8,369 bases of DNA, from positions 1 through 8,369 of the forward strand of contig JACVRM010000092.1 in assembly GCA_014534415.1 (NCBI GenBank). Reading direction: 5' to 3'. A program made the position numbers and the translations under genes. This stretch comes from Thermoleophilia bacterium. Lineage in GTDB: Bacteria; Actinomycetota; Thermoleophilia; Gaiellales; Gaiellaceae. The notes below the pieces were generated by a model. That model did no database searches and had not been told where the DNA came from. It saw only the letters and a list, made by a program, of their open reading frames with translations. Each line of letters begins with the position of its first letter. Positions within the stretch are counted from its first letter, which is position 1. This document shows positions 5,831 to 8,369 of the stretch, piece after piece.

Positions 5831-6631
5831 GTGGTCGTCACGTTCCTGACCGACTTCGGACTCGAGGACGACTTCGTCGGCGTCTGTCACGGCGTGATCA
5901 AGCGGATCGCCCCGGACGCCACAGTCATCGACATCACACACGGCATTCGGCCGCAAGCGGTGTTCGAGGGCGCGCTGACCCTCGCGAACGCGCTCCCGTA
6001 CATGCCGGAGGGCGTTCACCTGGCCGTCGTCGATCCGGAAGTGGGCGGCAAGCGACGCCCGATCGCGCTGCGTGGCGGCGACGGCCGCATCTACGTCGGC
6101 CCGGACAACGGCCTGCTCGTGCCGGCCGTCGAGCGACTCGGCGGCATCACCGACGCGTACGAGCTCGCCAACACAAGCCTCTGGCTGGAACGCGTCTCGC
6201 GGACGTTCCACGCCCGTGACGTCTTCTCGCCCGTCGCCGCCCACCTCGCCGCGGGAGCGCCGCTCGCCGACGTAGGACCGGCGCTCGAGCCCAGCACGCT
6301 GGTGCAGCTCTCGCTGCCCGAGCCCGTCGTCGGCGCGTGGTCCGTGAGCGGACGGTGCATCGCCGTCGACCGCTTCGGGAACGTACAGCTGAACGTCCGT
6401 GTCGTAGATCTCGAGCAGGCGGGCATCGAGGCCGGCGCGCGCGTCGAGGTCGCACTGGCGACGGAGCGCTACTACGCGGTTGTCGCCGAGACGTTCGCCG
6501 ACGTCCCCTCGGGCGAAATCGTCGTCTACGAGGACGCGTACCAGAACGTCTCGATCGCGATCTCGCGCGGCAGCGCCGCCGAGACGTTCTCGATCTCGCC
6601 CGGCGATGACGTGACCCTCCGCCTCGCGTAG
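5831..6631 (+). CDS. SAM hydrolase (S-adenosyl-L-methionine hydroxide adenosyltransferase)
   Basis: This 266-residue protein is of the DUF62 family, which hydrolyses S-adenosylmethionine to adenosine and methionine and is related to the SAM-dependent fluorinase and chlorinase. It starts MVVTFLTDFGLEDDFVG, the family N-terminus. The hydrolase triad is intact: D68 and R75 in VVDPEVGGKRR, and H127 in RTFHARDVF, the same numbering as the characterised archaeal enzyme PH0463. Other blocks are VIDITHGI (32-39), VGPDNGLL (89-96) and the C-terminal DRFGNVQLNV block. The triad and the lack of a halogenase-type insertion point to hydrolase rather than halogenase activity. The protein lacks a signal peptide and is probably cytoplasmic. 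GTG 5831 is supported by the N-terminal motif and the -10 box 6 nt upstream. The physiological role of these enzymes is not settled. A terminator lies about 80 nt after the stop. Confidence 0.92.
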   Translation: MVVTFLTDFGLEDDFVGVCHGVIKRIAPDATVIDITHGIRPQAVFEGALTLANALPYMPEGVHLAVVDPEVGGKRRPIALRGGDGRIYVGPDNGLLVPAVERLGGITDAYELANTSLWLERVSRTFHARDVFSPVAAHLAAGAPLADVGPALEPSTLVQLSLPEPVVGAWSVSGRCIAVDRFGNVQLNVRVVDLEQAGIEAGARVEVALATERYYAVVAETFADVPSGEIVVYEDAYQNVSIAISRGSAAETFSISPGDDVTLRLA

Positions 6632-6709
6632 GCGCATTTTCCGCACTTTGCACGCTTTGTGACGGAGTCGGCTGGCCGTCGGCCACGCGGCGGAGTATCT
6701 TTTGGCATC

Positions 6710-6755
6710 AAAGAACGTTCGCGGCGCGGTAGCACCGGCCCGGACGTTCTTTTTT
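6710..6755 (+). terminator. Rho-independent terminator of the SAM hydrolase gene
   Basis: The left arm AAAGAACGTTCG (6710-6721) pairs with the right arm CGGACGTTCTTT (6741-6752) over 12 bp with one G-U wobble. The inner part continues as GGC/GCC and CGGT/ACCG around an AGC loop, with two single-base bulges. Six T's follow directly (6750-6755, overlapping the arm end). This is the only strong hairpin plus T-run in the window and faces the + strand. Its outer A/T pairs also give the opposite strand a weaker U-tract. Confidence 0.8.
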
Positions 6756-6957
6756 GTCGCCGGACGCGAGCCGTCTCGCCCCTCGGTACGGCGGCCGCCG
6801 AGGCGTTACCGTCGCCGCGGCCGCTCAGAACTGCTGCCGCTGGACGCCGTCGCCAGGAGCATGAAAACGACCTGGGAGACTGTGTAGGCGGCTGCTCGCA
6901 CGATCGCGGGGCGGGTCGCAGCGCGCGCTCGACCTTCCGCCGTGGGTTGGCGAGGCG

Positions 6958-6963
6958 TAGGGT
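6958..6963 (+). promoter_or_regulatory. -10 box of a likely leaderless microprotein promoter
   Basis: TAGGGT fits TANNNT and ends 6 nt before the ATG at 6970. The intervening CGGGAT contains no clear ribosome binding site, so a leaderless mRNA is the simplest reading. No -35 is visible. Confidence 0.45.
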
Positions 6964-6969
6964 CGGGAT

Positions 6970-7125
6970 ATGACCCTGGTCTGGTTCGTCGTCTGGCTGA
7001 TCTCGAACAACGTCGGCGACAAGGAGCCGCTGACGTTCGATCCCGTCAACTGGTGGACGGGACTATTGCTCCTCGCGGTGGCGCTCGACCTCGGCGGCGG
7101 GCATGCGCACGGCGCGCGCCGCTAG
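6970..7125 (+). CDS. 51-residue membrane microprotein, unknown function
   Basis: The frame encodes 51 residues from ATG to TAG. The N-terminus MTLVWFVVWLI is hydrophobic and Trp-rich, followed by a polar loop NNVGDKEPLTFDPVNWW (13-29), a second hydrophobic segment TGLLLLAVALDL (30-41) and a Gly/His/Arg tail. The layout suggests a small helical hairpin in the membrane. Third codon positions are mostly G or C as in the neighbouring genes, the composition is protein-like, and a TANNNT box lies 6 nt upstream; together these argue for a real gene. It stands alone between a terminator and a tRNA gene, so context gives no function. I do not recognise a characterised family, although the NWWTG block looks like something that would be conserved. 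Function is not assigned. Confidence 0.65.
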   Translation: MTLVWFVVWLISNNVGDKEPLTFDPVNWWTGLLLLAVALDLGGGHAHGARR

Positions 7126-7153
7126 CTCCGAGAAAAGGCAGACGAAGTGACGG

Positions 7154-7159
7154 TACTAT
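7154..7159 (+). promoter_or_regulatory. -10 box upstream of tRNA-Phe
   Basis: TACTAT is a good -10 match in an unusually A/T-rich patch (7131-7163) about 45 nt upstream of the tRNA. It would give a 5' leader of roughly 37 nt for RNase P to remove. No good -35 lies at 16-18 bp spacing. Confidence 0.4.
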
Positions 7160-7203
7160 CTATCCGGCCGTGTGCCTTGCAGCTCTAGGGCGCATGGCTA
7201 CGC

Positions 7204-7276
7204 GGCGAGGTAGCTCAGTCGGTAGAGCACACGGCTGAAAACCGTGGTGTCGCCGGTTCGATTCCGGCCCTCGCCA
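7204..7276 (+). tRNA. tRNA-Phe (anticodon GAA)
   Basis: A complete 73-nt cloverleaf is visible. The acceptor stem GGCGAGG/CCTCGCC has 7 bp, the D arm is GCTC/GAGC with loop AGTCGGTA, and the anticodon stem CACGG/CCGTG carries the loop CTGAAAA, giving anticodon GAA. A 5-nt variable loop follows, then the T arm GCCGG/CCGGC with TTCGATT. The discriminator base is A, as expected for tRNA-Phe. The 3' CCA is not encoded (the next bases are CTC), so it must be added after transcription. Confidence 0.97.
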
Positions 7277-7281
7277 CTCTC

Positions 7282-7294
7282 CCCGCGAGGCGGG
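7282..7294 (+). terminator. Possible weak hairpin terminator after tRNA-Phe
   Basis: CCCGC (7282-7286) pairs with GCGGG (7290-7294) around GAG, starting 6 nt after the tRNA. Only CTT follows rather than a T-run, so this is at best a weak terminator or a processing barrier. Confidence 0.25.
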
Positions 7295-7362
7295 CTTCGG
7301 CGGTGCCGCGGCCATGACGCTTTCGCGGGGGCCAGGCCTCGCCCGCTGGCGACTGGTGCCCG

Positions 7363-7368
7363 TAAGCT
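7363..7368 (+). promoter_or_regulatory. -10 box of a likely leaderless arginase promoter
   Basis: TAAGCT fits TANNNT and ends 9 nt before the GTG at 7378. The gap GATGCACGC holds no Shine-Dalgarno site. The spacing is slightly longer than for the other three start-proximal boxes. Confidence 0.42.
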
Positions 7369-7377
7369 GATGCACGC

Positions 7378-8289
7378 GTGAGCGTGCGCGCGACGTCTCG
7401 CTCGGTCGCCGTTATCGGCGCGAGCCTCGACCTCGGCGCGGGCCGCCGGGGCGTCGACATGGGCCCCTCCGCGATTCGGTACGCGGAGCTGGAGTCGCGG
7501 CTCACCCAGCTCGGGATCGACGTCGTCGACCTCGGCAACGTCGAGGCGGCCGTCGCCGAGGCAACTGACGAAGGCGATCAGCGCCTGCGCTACTTGGAGC
7601 CGATCAAGGTCGCCTGTGCGCGCGTTGCCGACCTCGTTGCACGCGCCGTCGCCGATGGGCACATGCCGCTCGTGTTGGGCGGCGACCACTCGACGGCGCT
7701 CGGCACGCTGGGCGGCCTGGCGCGCGCGCACGGGCGCGGCGGCGTCCTCTGGCTGGACGCCCACGCCGATCTCAACACTCCTGAGACGACGCCGAGCGGC
7801 AACGTGCACGGCATGACGCTCGCCGCTGCGCTCGGAACCGCCGGCCGCGCGTTCGCGAGCGACGCATGGCCGCTTCCGGCCGTGCAGCGTGGTCGCGTCG
7901 CGCTGGTCGGCACCCGCTCGCTCGACCGCGGCGAGCGAGAGCTCCTGGGCCGCCTCGACGCGCGTGTCTTCACGATGAGCGAGCTCGACCGTCTCGGGGT
8001 TCAAAGCGTGATGGAAGAGGCGCTTCGGCACGTCTCCGGGCCGAACTTCGTGCACGTGAGCCTCGACATGGACGTCGTCGATCCGGAAGTCGCTCCCGGC
8101 GTCGGAACGCCCGTGCGCGGCGGCCTCTCCTACCGAGAGGCGCACCTCGCGCTCGAGCTCGTCGCCGAGGCCGGGATCGCGACGGCGCTCGAGGTCGTCG
8201 AGGTCAACCCGATCCTCGACCGCGAGAACCGCACCGGGCAGCTCGCCGTCGAGCTGATCGCCAGCGCCCTCGGCGCCCGCATTCTCTAG
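7378..8289 (+). CDS. rocF: Arginase
   Basis: Arginase hydrolyses arginine to ornithine and urea at a binuclear manganese centre. The 303-residue protein is of normal length and contains every ureohydrolase metal motif: H104 in GGDHS, D127, H129 and D131 in DAHAD, and D230 and D232 in SLDMD. The arginase-type substrate block SGNVHGM, the block GGLSYRE and the C-terminal EVVEVNPILD with E275 are also present. SGNVHG, GGLSYRE and EVNP favour arginase over agmatinase or formimidoylglutamase. GTG 7378 is chosen from the position of the -10 box and the N-terminal strand VAVIGASLDLGAGRRGVDMGP; GTG 7384 would be two residues shorter. The gene is monocistronic here, lying between tRNA-Phe and a convergent gene with which it shares a CTAG stop. 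No other arginine catabolic gene is in the window. The gene name is by family. Confidence 0.93.
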   Translation: MSVRATSRSVAVIGASLDLGAGRRGVDMGPSAIRYAELESRLTQLGIDVVDLGNVEAAVAEATDEGDQRLRYLEPIKVACARVADLVARAVADGHMPLVLGGDHSTALGTLGGLARAHGRGGVLWLDAHADLNTPETTPSGNVHGMTLAAALGTAGRAFASDAWPLPAVQRGRVALVGTRSLDRGERELLGRLDARVFTMSELDRLGVQSVMEEALRHVSGPNFVHVSLDMDVVDPEVAPGVGTPVRGGLSYREAHLALELVAEAGIATALEVVEVNPILDRENRTGQLAVELIASALGARIL

Positions 8290-8369
8290 CCGGCGGCCTC
8301 CTCGCCGTTGCCCGACGGTGTGTAGTAGCTGCGGCCCTTGAGCTCGTCGGGCAGGTGGTCGACCTCGAA
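8286..8369 (-). CDS. rarA: C-terminal end of probable RarA/MgsA AAA+ ATPase (partial)
   Basis: Read on the - strand, the last 27 codons end in TAG at 8288-8286. The peptide contains HLPDELKGRSYYTPSGNG, which resembles the C-terminal end of replication-associated recombination protein A, where LPxxLxGRxYYxPT/SxxG is a recognisable block. RarA is a clamp-loader-related ATPase acting at stalled replication forks. The family usually continues for some 15-25 residues after this block with a charged helix, whereas here the protein stops after GEEAAG, so the tail is short. Only the 3' end lies in the window, so ATPase motifs cannot be checked. The stop overlaps the arginase stop in one CTAG palindrome. 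Confidence 0.65.
   Translation of the reverse strand, partial: FEVDHLPDELKGRSYYTPSGNGEEAAG

Larger units (their letters stand above)
6632..6969. other. Non-coding stretch between SAM hydrolase and microprotein gene
   Basis: No credible gene is seen in these 338 bases. The first part holds three T-tracts about 10 bp apart (6637-6640, 6647-6649, 6656-6658) and a small GGCC hairpin (6673-6685). A strong terminator hairpin follows (6710-6755), then about 200 bases of GC-rich sequence without recognisable structure. The promoter box of the small gene lies at the right end. Confidence 0.6.

Noticed and set aside
5727..5849. A 40-codon + frame beginning with ATGA overlap at the hemD stop
   Set aside because: The start geometry is suggestive, but the translation (MTKTGVVAWTLSLGHPCGD...) shows no family feature, and it runs across the SAM hydrolase promoter box and start.
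5333..6646. Minus-strand open frame of 437 codons opposite hemD and the SAM hydrolase
   Set aside because: Spans two well-supported genes and their gap, with a composition switching to Arg-rich repeats; a shadow frame.
6673..6685. TGGCC-GTC-GGCCA hairpin after the SAM hydrolase stop
   Set aside because: Five-bp stem without an adjacent T-run; such hairpins are frequent by chance at this GC content.
6806..6901. A 31-codon minus frame from GTG with a hydrophobic stretch (AAAYTVSQVVFMLLATA)
   Set aside because: Looks slightly membrane-like, but has no ribosome binding site or promoter box and is too short to separate from chance.
6659..6973. A 104-codon + frame across the non-coding stretch
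   Set aside because: It passes through the terminator hairpin and T-run, is Arg-rich without domain features, and has a poor start.
7160..7375. Minus-strand frame containing GPESNRRHHGFQPCALPTELP
   Set aside because: This is the well-known spurious translation of the antisense strand of a tRNA gene, here tRNA-Phe at 7204-7276. The longer minus frame 7198-8145 has the same origin plus antisense arginase.
1..8369. Search for CRISPR arrays, insertion sequences, long direct repeats and attachment sites
   Set aside because: No regularly spaced repeats, transposase frames or flanking inverted repeats were seen. tRNA-Phe is a possible integration site, but no duplicate of its 3' end is visible in the window.

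Overview
The window is very GC-rich and gene-dense. Third codon positions are mostly G or C, and GTG, TTG and probably CTG are used freely as start codons. Five start-proximal TANNNT boxes without clear Shine-Dalgarno sites or -35 elements suggest an actinobacterial style of leaderless transcription. System I cytochrome c maturation genes joined to C5-pathway heme genes, together with the protein styles, suggest a deep-branching actinobacterium such as Thermoleophilia (Gaiellales/Solirubrobacterales-like). That placement is an inference from style; no marker gene was compared.

Region 1 (38-5730) is one + strand operon-like run: ccmA, ccmB, ccmC, a ccmD-like 60-residue gene, a hemX/ccsA-like membrane gene, hemA, hemC and hemD. 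The first seven genes all overlap their neighbours (by 1, 23, 4, 8, 4 and 4 nt). CcmABCD would handle heme at the membrane for cytochrome c maturation. HemA, HemC and HemD are steps of tetrapyrrole synthesis from glutamyl-tRNA to uroporphyrinogen III. Heme supply and heme delivery are therefore physically coupled. hemC appears to start at CTG, so its first 53 residues are lost if only ATG/GTG/TTG starts are allowed. The chain of overlaps breaks before hemD at a 103-nt gap holding five G-tracts (a G-quadruplex motif).

Region 2 (5731-6755) holds a SAM hydrolase (SAM hydroxide adenosyltransferase, DUF62 family) with its D68/R75/H127 triad, its own start-proximal -10 box, and a strong rho-independent terminator at 6710-6755.

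Region 3 (6756-7377) is mostly non-coding. It contains a 51-residue membrane microprotein gene (6970-7125) of unknown function with its own -10 box, then a tRNA-Phe(GAA) gene (7204-7276) without encoded CCA.

Region 4 (7378-8369) holds a complete arginase gene and, convergent to it on the - strand, the last 27 codons of a probable rarA (AAA+ ATPase). The two stop codons share one CTAG palindrome.

Nothing in the window looks like a mobile element, CRISPR array or phage. The points of most interest are the CTG start of hemC, the recurrent leaderless promoter motif, the G-quadruplex before hemD, the altered WWD motif of CcmC, the HemX-like protein without a WWD motif, and the small membrane protein.
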